Assembly: GCF_000165505.1 (NCBI RefSeq)
Contig: NC_014633.1
Location: 372,001 to 436,000 of the forward strand
Length of the DNA stretch: 64,000 nt
Direction of reading: 5' to 3'
DNA from: Ilyobacter polytropus DSM 2926
GTDB lineage: Bacteria; Fusobacteriota; Fusobacteriia; Fusobacteriales; Fusobacteriaceae
How positions within the stretch are numbered: the first letter of the stretch is position 1; every line of letters begins with the position of its first letter. Of this stretch, positions 41,196-50,030 are shown piece after piece. The notes beneath the pieces are model-generated. The model had not been told where the DNA came from. It was given only the letters and a program-made list of their open reading frames with translations, and did no database searches. The translations under genes were made by a program, and so were the position numbers.

Positions 41196-42821
41196 ATGTC
41201 TAGAACAATACTTATCGTTGATGACGATCCTACTATATGCAGTGAACTTCAGAAAGAGCTGAAGAGAAACTTTTTTCCTACGTTTATAGCTGGAAATTCA
41301 AAGGACGCACTAGAAATACTGAGTAAAAATAAAATCGATATTATACTTTTAGATATATTTATGCCAGATATTGATGGACTTGATATGCTAAAGAAAGTAA
41401 AATCAAAATGGCCCTCTGTGGAAGTAATAATAATCACAGGATACAGTTCCCAGGATAAAGCTATAAAGGCTCTCAGAAGAGGCGCCATAGATTATCTGGA
41501 AAAGCCCATAAATTATGAGGAACTCAATACCTCTATAGGCCGGGCAATGGAAAAAATAACTGAAAATGCCGACCTTACCTACAGGCACACAATCCTGCTA
41601 GTAGATGATGATAAAAATGCCACCAAAAGATTGTCTAGAATATTAACCAAAGAGGGATATGAAGTCTTTACAGCAAACAACGGGAAAGAGGGCCTAGAGA
41701 TAATAAATAATAACAAAATAGATATTCTGATAGCAGATATAGAGATGCCAGTTATGGGTGGTATAGAGCTACTAGAAAGGGTCAAAAAGTTCCAGAAGGA
41801 TATCGAGGTCATTATGATGACCGGTTTTGGAGATGAAAGTCTAGCTATAGACGCCCTTAGAAAGGGAGCGATAAATTATCTGCGTAAACCCATCGACCTA
41901 GACGAAGTGCTAATAGCAATAGAACAGGCAGTTGAACGAATAATTCTCTACAGGAATCAACTCTATCGTGACAGGGAACTCAAGATAAACTCCCAGATAG
42001 TTTCAAAGATAAACGAAGAATTAGAAAGAAGAATAGAGAAAAGAACTTTAGAGATAAATCAAGTTCAAAGTCAGCTTTTTCAAACTTCAAAACTGGCTAC
42101 TCTAGGAGAGATGGCAGCAGGATTGGCCCATGAGCTGAACCAACCTTTGGCAGGGATGTCTCTATGCACTACCAATATGAAAAAATTAAAGCAAAGGGAT
42201 CTTTTGAGTGATACTGAAATAGATGAAACAATTGAGAATATAGAGGGGCTCATAAAAAGGATGTCCAAGGTTATAGTTCATATCAGAACCTTTGCCAGAC
42301 AGGATCTCCAGAAGTTTAAGCCAACTAATGTAAATGAAAGTGCTGAAAATGCGCTGAACCTCATGGAAGAACAGCTAAGATTGAATGATATTGAACTTAT
42401 ACGGAATTTTGACCTTAACATCCCACAAATAATTGGAGAACCTTATCAGATAGAACAGATCGTAATAAATGCCCTGTCTAATGCTAAGGATGCTTTGGCT
42501 CAAAAAGAGATTTCTGATCACAATAAACTTCATGTATGGAGAAAAAAAATAGAAATGAAAACTTCATTGGTGAATCAATGGGCGTGTATTGATATAATTG
42601 ATAATGGTATAGGGATGTCTAAGGCAGTAAAAGAGAAGATATTCGAACCTTTTTATACTACCAAAGAAGTGGGTAAAGCAACTGGGCTAGGTCTTTCCAT
42701 AAGTTATGGGATAATAGAAAGTCATAAGGGACGAATAGATGTTTCCAGTGAGGAAGGAAAGGGAACAACTCTGTCCATTAAGTTGCCTATAAGTACGGAA
42801 GGGGAAGATAATGAAGAATAA
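41196..42821 (+). CDS. Hybrid histidine kinase with two N-terminal receivers
   Basis: 541 residues: receiver 1 (ILLDIFMPDIDG), receiver 2 (ILIADIEMPVMGG), a coiled-coil linker (about 265-300), then HisKA with LGEMAAGLAHELNQPLAGM and an ATPase domain (FYTTKEVGKATGLGLSISYGI). Both receivers carry the conserved Asp, Thr and Lys. Starts two bases after the previous gene and overlaps the next by 11 bases. Receiver-first kinases integrate upstream phosphorylation; the match to the previous tandem-receiver protein suggests a chain. Confidence 0.88.
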   Translation: MSRTILIVDDDPTICSELQKELKRNFFPTFIAGNSKDALEILSKNKIDIILLDIFMPDIDGLDMLKKVKSKWPSVEVIIITGYSSQDKAIKALRRGAIDYLEKPINYEELNTSIGRAMEKITENADLTYRHTILLVDDDKNATKRLSRILTKEGYEVFTANNGKEGLEIINNNKIDILIADIEMPVMGGIELLERVKKFQKDIEVIMMTGFGDESLAIDALRKGAINYLRKPIDLDEVLIAIEQAVERIILYRNQLYRDRELKINSQIVSKINEELERRIEKRTLEINQVQSQLFQTSKLATLGEMAAGLAHELNQPLAGMSLCTTNMKKLKQRDLLSDTEIDETIENIEGLIKRMSKVIVHIRTFARQDLQKFKPTNVNESAENALNLMEEQLRLNDIELIRNFDLNIPQIIGEPYQIEQIVINALSNAKDALAQKEISDHNKLHVWRKKIEMKTSLVNQWACIDIIDNGIGMSKAVKEKIFEPFYTTKEVGKATGLGLSISYGIIESHKGRIDVSSEEGKGTTLSIKLPISTEGEDNEE

Positions 42822-44607
42822 AATTCTTGTAATCGATGACGAAAAAATGATCAGAGAAGGTCTGAAAAAACTTCTTATGCTAGATGATTACGAGGTTCTT
42901 TTAGGCGAGGACGGAATTCACGGTCTTGAGGTCATTGAAAAAGAACATGAAAATATCCAGGTAGTAATATTAGATATAAAAATGCCGAGAATGGACGGAA
43001 TGGAAGTCTTGCAAATAATAAAAAAGAACTATCCTGAGATAGAAGTAATAATAAGCACTGGCCACGGGGCAATAGAGACAGCAGTTCAGGCCTTGAGGTT
43101 TGGAGCTTTTGACTATACAAATAAACCTATAGAGTATGATGAACTGGTCTTGATAATTATGAGAGCTCTCGATAAGCAAAGAGTTGTGAGAGAAAAACAG
43201 GCAGCTGAAGATGCTCTAAGATTAAGTGAGGAAAAATACAGGACAGTAGTCGAGCAGGCAAATGACGGGATAGCCATTATAAAAGATGGGGTATTTGAGT
43301 ATGTAAGTCCTCCCTTGGGAAAGATATTGAATTACACTGTTTCTGAGCTAGAAGGAAACTCTGTTATGAATAATATATCTTCAGATAGTGATTATGAGTT
43401 TAGGAATTACATGGACAGCGGCTTTACAGGGAAGTCGGAAATAGTATTCTTGAATAGAGATAAGGAAAAAATATATATAGAATTGAGCTCAGGGACTATC
43501 GAGTATAGGGGTAAAGAGGCTTATTTAGTAATTTTTAGAGATATAACAGAGCGAAAACTCTCAGAAGAAAAAATAAGATATTTAAGCTTTCATGATAGTC
43601 TGACAGGATTATATAACAGGGGTTATTTTGAAGAGGAGATGAAAAGACTCGACACAAAGAGACAGCTTCCAATAAGTATTATTGTCGGTGATGTAAATGG
43701 ACTAAAACTCTCTAATGACGCTTTTGGTCACTATATCGGAGATGAACTGCTAAAGGCAGCAGCAGAGTGTATAAAAAAATCATGTCGCAAAGAAGATATC
43801 ATCTCTAGATGGGGTGGAGATGAGTTTGTAATTTTACTTCCCACAGTTACAGAAACTAATGTCCAAAAAGTATGTGACAGAATAATGAATGAGTGTGAAA
43901 AATATGATGAGCTGCCTTTTAAGATAAGTATCTCACTTGGTGAAGCTACAAAGAATGATGAATCTCAGGATCTCAGGGAGATTTTAAAAACTGCAGAAGA
44001 CAAAATGTATAAAAATAAATTGATGTCAGGTAAAAGCATGAGGAACTCTATAATAACTTCTCTAAAGACTACTTTATATGAAAATAGTTTTGAAACAGAT
44101 GAGCACAGTGGAAGAATGATTAAACTGTGTAAAAAATTTGGAAAAGTTTTGGAATTGTCAAATTCTAAGATTGAAGAGCTGGTTGCCATCGCAACATTAC
44201 ATGATATAGGAAAGGTTGCCATACCTAAAGAGATACTTTCAAAACCTGGCAAGTTAACTTTAGAAGAGATGGAACAAGTAAAAAAACATTCTGAAATAGG
44301 ATACAGAATAGCAAAATCATGCCCAGAAATATCCCATCTGGCAGAAGGAATATTAGGACACCATGAGAGATGGGATGGAGAAGGATATCCCAATAAACTT
44401 AAGGGTGAAAAAATTCCATATGAATCTAGAATAATTTCTATATTAGATTCATATGACGTAATGATCAGTGACCGCCCCTATAAAAGAAAAATGAATCAAA
44501 AAGAGGCGGAAAAAGAATTGAAACGTTGTGCAGGTACACAATTTGATCCTTGCCTAGTTGAAAAATTTTTAGAGCTATTAGAAGAGCAATCTCTGCTTGT
44601 AAGTTAA
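42811..44607 (+). CDS. Receiver-PAS-GGDEF-HD-GYP protein
   Basis: 598 residues with four domains in order: receiver (ILDIKMPRMDG, Asp near 54), PAS (about 140-260; YRTVVEQANDGIAIIKDGVFEYVS), GGDEF with intact active-site RWGGDEFV (about 335), and HD-GYP with HDIGKVAIP, HHERWDGEGYP and DRPYKR. It can in principle both make and degrade c-di-GMP, with activity set by phosphorylation of the receiver. As the last gene of the phosphorelay operon it is the output. It links the phosphorelay to the c-di-GMP riboswitches on both sides. Confidence 0.92.
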   Translation: MKNKILVIDDEKMIREGLKKLLMLDDYEVLLGEDGIHGLEVIEKEHENIQVVILDIKMPRMDGMEVLQIIKKNYPEIEVIISTGHGAIETAVQALRFGAFDYTNKPIEYDELVLIIMRALDKQRVVREKQAAEDALRLSEEKYRTVVEQANDGIAIIKDGVFEYVSPPLGKILNYTVSELEGNSVMNNISSDSDYEFRNYMDSGFTGKSEIVFLNRDKEKIYIELSSGTIEYRGKEAYLVIFRDITERKLSEEKIRYLSFHDSLTGLYNRGYFEEEMKRLDTKRQLPISIIVGDVNGLKLSNDAFGHYIGDELLKAAAECIKKSCRKEDIISRWGGDEFVILLPTVTETNVQKVCDRIMNECEKYDELPFKISISLGEATKNDESQDLREILKTAEDKMYKNKLMSGKSMRNSIITSLKTTLYENSFETDEHSGRMIKLCKKFGKVLELSNSKIEELVAIATLHDIGKVAIPKEILSKPGKLTLEEMEQVKKHSEIGYRIAKSCPEISHLAEGILGHHERWDGEGYPNKLKGEKIPYESRIISILDSYDVMISDRPYKRKMNQKEAEKELKRCAGTQFDPCLVEKFLELLEEQSLLVS

Positions 44608-44640
44608 AAGAGGGTTCCATGTGGAACCCTTTTTTAACTT
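44608..44640 (+). terminator. Intrinsic terminator of the phosphorelay operon
   Basis: AGGGTTCC and GGAACCCT form a perfect 8-base stem around ATGT, followed by TTTTTAAC. It begins just after the stop codon of the GGDEF-HD-GYP gene. Confidence 0.92.
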
Positions 44641-44647
44641 AATATAG

Positions 44648-46138
44648 TTATTCACCATCAGGATGATTATTATAGATTTCGTTGAATTTATGGTGTATTT
44701 TAGAAAAAGCGGAGAGTATATCAGGGTCAAAATGTTCAGGAGAAGTTCTTCCATCTCCTTCTAAAATTATTCTGACAGCTTCTTCGTGGGTAAATGCTTT
44801 TTTATATGGTCTTTTACTGACAAGGGCATCATAGACATCTGAGATGGCCATTATTCTGGCTGATAAAGGGATATCTTCTCCAGAAAGTCCTTCTGGATAT
44901 CCTGATCCGTCCCATTTTTCGTGGTGAGAATAAGCAATCTCCTTGGCAAAAGACAGAAATGATTTATTCCCAATGAATTTTTCAGATTTTTCGATGGTCT
45001 CTCTGCCATAAATTGTATGTTTTTTCATTATTTCGAATTCCTCTTTTGTGAGGCCGCTAGGTTTTAAAAGAATGCTGTCTGATATACCTACTTTTCCAAT
45101 ATCATGTAAAGGAGCTGATTTAAACATCAACTCAATATTCTTTTGGGTGAGCACCTTAGAAAATTTTGGATTGTCTTTAAGATATTCAGCCAGTGTTTCA
45201 ACGTAGTGCTGGGTCCTGAAAATATGACTTCCTGTTTCATTATCCCTGGTTTCGGCCAGGTAAGCCAGACTTCTAATTGTGATATCCTGGGTAAGTTTTA
45301 ACTCCATATCTCGCTTATTTACTTTAATTTCAAGATTTTCATTATGACCTTTTAATTTATCATGAAGTAATTTTAACTCTTCATCTCTTGTTTTTATTTT
45401 TTTGGTCATGTTATTGAATTCCTTGATTAAAGGGTAAAATTCCCTTCCTTTAGATTCATCTACGTGATAGGAATAGTCTCCTTCTGAAACTGCCTGAGCC
45501 GCCTTATAGAGTTTTGAGGCGGGAATGAAAAGGCTAAAGGTCACTATCCCAATAATACAAAGCAAAAGCAGTATTACTATTATAAATTCTGTTTTAAGAA
45601 AAGAATTATTTAAATTCATTAAAAGTCCTTTTATAGAACCAATATCGGATTTTATATAAATAACTCCTGTGATATCGTTATTATTTATTATGCTATACCT
45701 ACTTCCATTAACTGGAATGGCCATGACCAAAGTGTCGCTAGAAAAATCAGATTTTATATATTTAAGCTTTCTGCCACTGAAAAGATTATCTAAATTTTCA
45801 GTATGCAAACCGTCAGATTCATTAAAAATTATGTTTGAAGCGATAATATTTTTATTCTTATCATAGATTGTAATTTCCTTAATAAAACCACTAGCCCCTA
45901 TACTTTCCGTCATACGCTGAAGATCATAGAAGTCATTGTTTTGCATCAAAATTGAACTTGATAAATTTACACTGTCCAGTATAGCAGAGATTTCTTTCTC
46001 TGTATTCGTTTGAATATAATCATAGAATAAATTTTGGTACAGAAAAGATGCTAAGATAGATACAGCAGTCATTGTGATAGCTATCCCTAAGATGATTTTT
46101 AGACAAAACTTTATAAAATTTTTCCTTATTATATTCAT
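44648..46138 (-). CDS. Membrane HD-GYP c-di-GMP phosphodiesterase with HAMP
   Basis: 496 residues from ATG 46138, which has AGGTGA at a good distance; GTG 46147 in frame is possible. Membrane helices at about 12-34 and 182-204 flank a periplasmic sensor domain. HAMP follows ([17 protein letters not shown]), then a coiled coil and an HD-GYP domain with [22 protein letters not shown] and SKRPYKKAF. It is the second gene of an operon whose first gene encodes a solute-binding lipoprotein and whose leader is a c-di-GMP riboswitch. The sensor domain may read the state of that lipoprotein. Confidence 0.9.
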   Translation of the reverse strand: MNIIRKNFIKFCLKIILGIAITMTAVSILASFLYQNLFYDYIQTNTEKEISAILDSVNLSSSILMQNNDFYDLQRMTESIGASGFIKEITIYDKNKNIIASNIIFNESDGLHTENLDNLFSGRKLKYIKSDFSSDTLVMAIPVNGSRYSIINNNDITGVIYIKSDIGSIKGLLMNLNNSFLKTEFIIVILLLLCIIGIVTFSLFIPASKLYKAAQAVSEGDYSYHVDESKGREFYPLIKEFNNMTKKIKTRDEELKLLHDKLKGHNENLEIKVNKRDMELKLTQDITIRSLAYLAETRDNETGSHIFRTQHYVETLAEYLKDNPKFSKVLTQKNIELMFKSAPLHDIGKVGISDSILLKPSGLTKEEFEIMKKHTIYGRETIEKSEKFIGNKSFLSFAKEIAYSHHEKWDGSGYPEGLSGEDIPLSARIMAISDVYDALVSKRPYKKAFTHEEAVRIILEGDGRTSPEHFDPDILSAFSKIHHKFNEIYNNHPDGE

Positions 46139-46181
46139 TTTATTCACCTGTTATTATTTTTTTGAAAATCTAAAGTTGAAT

Positions 46182-47129
46182 TCAATCTGTAATATTATTG
46201 ATTATTTCTTCAGAATAAATATCTATGGCATTTACTGGATCTTGCAAGAGGTTGTTTTTAAGTAAAAATTCATTTAGTTCATTTATATGGGTTTTTAATA
46301 CTCCAGCAGAAAACATTGTTTTATTTTCATTAGGAGTAAAAAAATAAAAGCTATTATAAAAAGCCTGAAACTCTTTTACAGACATATTTTCTTTAGAGGC
46401 CATTAATTTATAGGCTTCATCTGGATTATTTATGACATATTCCTGTGCCTTATACCATGCATTTATGAGGACTTTATAATCTTCAGGTCTTTTTTCTAAA
46501 GTCTTAGTTTTAGCTATAATAGCATCGTTGTATCCATCGATATCTTCTGTAGTTATTGCCACCCTTCCATTTCCATTTTTAGCAGCCTGATTCATAAAGG
46601 GGTCATAGGTGAAGCATGCATCCACCTCGCCAGCTACAAAGAGCTTCATCGCTTTTTCAGATGTGGTGGAGATAATCTTTACATCTTTATCCGAAATCCC
46701 TATTTTTTCCAAGGCTTTGTACAACAAAAAATGTTCATCGGTAGCTACCTCTACAGCTATTTCTTTACCCTTTAGTTCTTTTAAATCGTTAATATAATTT
46801 TTTACTACGAGGCCGTCTGCTCCGTCTATACGGCTGGTAGTGAGTATTATTTTTCCATTCTCGCCTTTATTATGATTTCGCATTGTGTTCAAATAAGTAG
46901 AATGTGTCAAGTCTGTTTTTCCAGCATAAAGAGAAGCTATGGAGTCTGACCAGGTTGAAAATCTTATAATCTCAACAGGGATGTCTTCAAAGTATCCTTG
47001 TTCTTGTGCTATATACCATAGTTCACAGGGGGGCCAGCCATTAATGGAAATCCTTATGGGTTCTTTGTAAGCTTTACATCCGGTAAATAGAACTATTAAA
47101 AAGCAAAATAATAAGACAGTTTTCTTCAT
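46182..47129 (-). CDS. Lipoprotein of the ABC solute-binding family (NMT1/SsuA-like)
   Basis: 315 residues from ATG 47129 (GAGGAG upstream). A signal with lipobox FTGC (Cys17) is followed by a two-lobed binding fold: ISINGWPPCELWYIAQEQGYF, IIRFSTWSDSIASLYAGKTDLT, LKGKEIAVEVATDEHFLLYKAL and EVDACFTYDPFMNQAA. This is the pattern of TauA/SsuA/ThiY-type periplasmic binding proteins. No permease or ATPase gene is near. The only neighbour is a membrane HD-GYP protein 43 bases downstream, so it probably serves as the ligand sensor for that protein rather than for transport. The longer frame would include the riboswitch and is rejected. Confidence 0.85.
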   Translation of the reverse strand: MKKTVLLFCFLIVLFTGCKAYKEPIRISINGWPPCELWYIAQEQGYFEDIPVEIIRFSTWSDSIASLYAGKTDLTHSTYLNTMRNHNKGENGKIILTTSRIDGADGLVVKNYINDLKELKGKEIAVEVATDEHFLLYKALEKIGISDKDVKIISTTSEKAMKLFVAGEVDACFTYDPFMNQAAKNGNGRVAITTEDIDGYNDAIIAKTKTLEKRPEDYKVLINAWYKAQEYVINNPDEAYKLMASKENMSVKEFQAFYNSFYFFTPNENKTMFSAGVLKTHINELNEFLLKNNLLQDPVNAIDIYSEEIINNITD

Positions 47130-47156
47130 AGCTAAAAATCTCCTCAAAAATAAAAT

Positions 47157-47182
47157 AAGTATGGAAAGAAATCCATACTTTA
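47157..47182 (-). terminator. Expression-platform terminator of riboswitch 2
   Basis: Minus strand: AGTATGGA and TCCATACT (with small mismatches) form a hairpin followed by TATTTTATTTTTG. It separates the second c-di-GMP aptamer from the lipoprotein gene. Confidence 0.7.
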
Positions 47183-47201
47183 AAAAAGGGACAAAGAATT
47201 T

Positions 47202-47274
47202 TTCCTCGGGAACTGGCTGCCATTTTAAAGGCCCTATAGTTTTGCGTCCCATTGTTTCCAATGGTTTGCCGATA
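47202..47274 (-). ncRNA. Cyclic-di-GMP-I (GEMM) riboswitch 2
   Basis: Minus-strand core: CGGCAAACC, hairpin CCAUUGGAAACAAUGG with GAAA tetraloop, GGGACGCAAAACUAUAGGGCC, and AUGGCAGCCAGUUCCCG. It is the second class-I c-di-GMP riboswitch in the window and lies upstream of the solute-binding lipoprotein and membrane HD-GYP genes. An extended -10 promoter, TGCTATAAT, lies about 25 bases before it. Confidence 0.93.
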
Positions 47275-47297
47275 TTTTTTTTAATATATTTCAAATA

Positions 47298-47306
47298 ATT
47301 ATAGCA
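47298..47306 (-). promoter_or_regulatory. Extended -10 promoter of riboswitch 2
   Basis: Minus strand TGCTATAAT is a perfect extended -10 element, with no good -35 box at the usual spacing. Its place about 25 bases before the riboswitch core fits the transcript start. Confidence 0.6.
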
Positions 47307-47432
47307 TATAATGATGAAAAAAACCATGTTAGACACAGTATTTTTGCTATCATTTTGGTTTTTTTTATCAAATTTTGTCTAACGTAAAACAAAGCCCATA
47401 TCGGGTCTCTGTGCCGTAGAAAAGAATTGGTT

Positions 47433-47480
47433 TTACATCATTCCTGGCATTCCCATTTGTGGCATAGCTGGGTTATGGTT
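47433..47480 (-). pseudogene. Relic of the groEL 3' end
   Basis: The minus strand encodes the last residues NPAMPQMGMPGMM followed by TAA (47435). The Met-Gly-Pro-rich GroEL tail has exactly this pattern. Upstream of it the frame meets TGA within five codons, so nothing of the rest of groEL remains. It is a scar of a lost or moved groEL gene. Confidence 0.6.
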
Positions 47481-47580
47481 TCAGCAACAATTACTTTTGT
47501 GGTTAATATAAAACCGAAATAGAATCGGCATTCTGAATAGCTAATCTAATAAATGTTGCTGCGCTGAACTATGGCTTCAG
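47467..47580. repeat. Imperfect direct repeat with internal inverted repeat
   Basis: GCTGGGTTATGGTTTCAG (47467-47484) and GCTGAACTATGGCTTCAG (47563-47580) match at 14 of 18 positions. Between them CAGCAACA and TGTTGCTG are a perfect inverted pair. Non-coding, next to the groEL relic. Confidence 0.4.
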
Positions 47581-47621
47581 AAAGGATTTTTATTTTTATA
47601 CTAGCCGACTATTAGAATTAA

Positions 47622-47651
47622 TTGGACAGATAATTTCAGTTAATGTACAAT
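47622..47651 (+). promoter_or_regulatory. Candidate promoter of the rfb operon
   Basis: TTGGAC or TGGACA (47622-47628), a 17-18-base spacer and TACAAT (47646-47651), 70 bases before rfbA. Moderate match; the only promoter-like text in this gap on the plus strand. Confidence 0.4.
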
Positions 47652-47720
47652 TATTCATATAGAGTGACACTTAATAATTTAATGCCAGATTTGAAATAAG
47701 TCAGATTTTCGGAGGGAATT

Positions 47721-48623
47721 ATGAAAGGAATTATACTTGCTGGTGGGACAGGAACAAGATTGTATCCAGTAACTAAATCCATATCAAAACAGATAATACC
47801 TGTTTATGATAAGCCTATGATATATTATCCAGTATCGGTACTTATGCTAGCTGGCATAAGGGAGATACTTGTCATCTCAACGATGAGAGACATTTCTGTA
47901 TTTAAAGAGTTGTTAGGTGATGGTTCTAACTACGGCCTTAAAATATCCTACGCTGTTCAGCAAGAACCCAATGGCCTGGCAGAAGCCTTTATAATAGGAG
48001 AAGAGTTTATAGGAAATAAACCTTGTGCCCTTGTTCTAGGAGACAATATATTTTATGGGCATGGTCTCACAGGTATGTTGAAAGAGGCTGCATCTATAAA
48101 AAATGGAGCCACTATTTTTGGTTATTATGTAAATAATCCTGAATCTTTCGGCGTTGTAGAATTTGATCAAATGGGAAGGGCAGTTTCATTAGAAGAAAAA
48201 CCTAAAAACCCCAAATCAAATTATGTAGTTCCAGGACTTTATTTTTACGACAATACAGTTGTGGAAAAAGCCAAAAGAATAAAACCCTCTAAAAGAAATG
48301 AGTTAGAAATAACAGAGTTAAACAAAATGTATCTCAAAGAAGGAAAGCTAAAAGTATCAAATCTAGGAAGAGGTATGGCCTGGCTTGATACAGGAACTCA
48401 TGATGCCTTGCTAGATGCAGCTAACTTTGTAAAAACAATACAAGCCAGACAGGGAGTTATGATCGCCTGTCTAGAAGAGATTGCCTACAATAACGGCTGG
48501 ATTACCAAAGAACAATTGGGAAATCAGATCAAGCCCCTTATGAAGTCCCATTACGGTGAGTATCTTCTAAAACTTATAAATAAGGATAGATTAGAAACGA
48601 GGATAAATAATGACAAAATTTAA
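47721..48623 (+). CDS. rfbA: Glucose-1-phosphate thymidylyltransferase
   Basis: 300 residues; first step of dTDP-L-rhamnose synthesis, making dTDP-glucose. The signature [22 protein letters not shown] is at the N-terminus, [10 protein letters not shown] carries a metal-binding Asp, and GVVEFD and EEKPKNPKS are family text. CGGAGGG precedes the ATG. First of four overlapping genes rfbACDB. Confidence 0.95.
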   Translation: MKGIILAGGTGTRLYPVTKSISKQIIPVYDKPMIYYPVSVLMLAGIREILVISTMRDISVFKELLGDGSNYGLKISYAVQQEPNGLAEAFIIGEEFIGNKPCALVLGDNIFYGHGLTGMLKEAASIKNGATIFGYYVNNPESFGVVEFDQMGRAVSLEEKPKNPKSNYVVPGLYFYDNTVVEKAKRIKPSKRNELEITELNKMYLKEGKLKVSNLGRGMAWLDTGTHDALLDAANFVKTIQARQGVMIACLEEIAYNNGWITKEQLGNQIKPLMKSHYGEYLLKLINKDRLETRINNDKI

Positions 48624-49182
48624 AATAACAGAAACGAAAATAAAAGATTTGATAATTATAGACCCAGTTGTATTAAGTGACCAGAGAGGTTTTTTCATGG
48701 AGACATACAACAAGAGATATTTTGAAAAACTAGGTTTTAACTTAGAATTTGTTCAAGATAATCACTCAAAATCAAAAAAAGGAGTTTTGAGAGGACTTCA
48801 TTTTCAGAAAGAGCATTCTCAGGGAAAGTTAATAAGGGTAACAAGAGGAAGCATATGGGATGTGGCAGTTGATTTGAGGAAAAAAAGTCCGACTTTTGGT
48901 GTATGGCATGGTTTAATTCTAAGCCAGGAAAACAAAAAGCTTTTTTATATACCAGAAGGCTTTGCCCATGGTTTTTTAACCTTGGATGATGATACAGAGA
49001 TACAGTATAAATGCACTGATTTTTATTATCCTGAGTTTGATTCAGGTATAAACTGGGATGACCCTGATATCGGCATAAAATGGCCCTTTAAAGAATTTGG
49101 ATTAGAGGAAGAAAATCTGATTTTGTCAGAAAGAGACATGGATCAGCCTAGTTTTAAGGAGTATTTAGGAGGAGCAAAATGA
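48610..49182 (+). CDS. rfbC: dTDP-4-dehydrorhamnose 3,5-epimerase
   Basis: 190 residues. Converts dTDP-4-keto-6-deoxyglucose to the rhamnose epimer. Cupin-fold motifs are [34 protein letters not shown] (catalytic His in RGLHFQ) and [10 protein letters not shown]. It overlaps rfbA by 14 bases, so the two are translationally coupled. Confidence 0.95.
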   Translation: MTKFKITETKIKDLIIIDPVVLSDQRGFFMETYNKRYFEKLGFNLEFVQDNHSKSKKGVLRGLHFQKEHSQGKLIRVTRGSIWDVAVDLRKKSPTFGVWHGLILSQENKKLFYIPEGFAHGFLTLDDDTEIQYKCTDFYYPEFDSGINWDDPDIGIKWPFKEFGLEEENLILSERDMDQPSFKEYLGGAK

Positions 49183-50030
49183 TTCTTTTAACAGGAGGAA
49201 AAGGTCAACTGGGCAGTGAGTTCCAGAAACTCTTTAAAAAACTCGGCGTAGAGTATATTGCCCCGGGACACAGGGAAATGGATATTACAGATATAAATGC
49301 TGTGAAAAACTTTCTCGATGGGAAAAATATAGATTTTGTAATAAACTGTGCCGCCTATAATGATGTTGATAGGGCTGAAATGGAACCGGAAAATTGTTTC
49401 GCAGTAAACTGCCTGGCACCTGAAAACTTAGCCTTAGAATCTAAAAAAATAGGAGCTGTTTTTGTGACCTATTCAAGTGATTTTGTATTTGACGGAGAAA
49501 AAAAGAAACCGTATACAGAATCTGATATTGTTAACCCGATGAGTGTTTATTCCAAATCAAAGGCAGAAGGAGAAAAACGTGTTTTTACTGCCTGTGACAA
49601 GATCTTTGTCATAAGAACCTCTTGGGTATTTGGTACGGGAAACAATAATTTCGTCAAAAATGTAATAAACTGGTCACAACAAAGAGGAAAAATAGAGCTG
49701 GTAGAAGATCAGGTATCTTCACCGACCTATGCAAAAGATTTAGCAGAATACTCTTGGAAACTTATAAATTCAGATAAATATGGACTTTATCATTTGTCTA
49801 ATACCGGTACAGCCAGTAAGTATGAAGAGGGGAAGTATATATTGGAAAAAATTGGATGGAAGGGTGAATTATTAAAAGTAAAGACTTCAAAATTCAATCT
49901 TCCTGCCAAAAGACCCAGGTATTCAAAGCTTTCTAACCAAAAAGCAGAAAAAATTACAGGAAAGAAAATGCCTCAATGGAAAAATTCCATAGATAGATTT
50001 TTTGAAGAGATAAAGGAAGGGGATCTGTGA
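49179..50030 (+). CDS. rfbD: dTDP-4-dehydrorhamnose reductase
   Basis: 283 residues; final reductase giving dTDP-L-rhamnose. Extended short-chain dehydrogenase: nucleotide site LLTGGKGQLGSEF, catalytic Ser/Tyr/Lys in TYSSDFVF and YSKSKAEGE, and VIRTSWVFG. The start overlaps rfbC as ATGA. Same operon as rfbA, rfbC and rfbB. Confidence 0.94.
   Translation: MILLTGGKGQLGSEFQKLFKKLGVEYIAPGHREMDITDINAVKNFLDGKNIDFVINCAAYNDVDRAEMEPENCFAVNCLAPENLALESKKIGAVFVTYSSDFVFDGEKKKPYTESDIVNPMSVYSKSKAEGEKRVFTACDKIFVIRTSWVFGTGNNNFVKNVINWSQQRGKIELVEDQVSSPTYAKDLAEYSWKLINSDKYGLYHLSNTGTASKYEEGKYILEKIGWKGELLKVKTSKFNLPAKRPRYSKLSNQKAEKITGKKMPQWKNSIDRFFEEIKEGDL

Noticed and set aside
47130..47336. N-terminal extension of the solute-binding lipoprotein
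   Set aside because: This region is the c-di-GMP riboswitch and its terminator; the true start is ATG 47129 with a lipoprotein signal.
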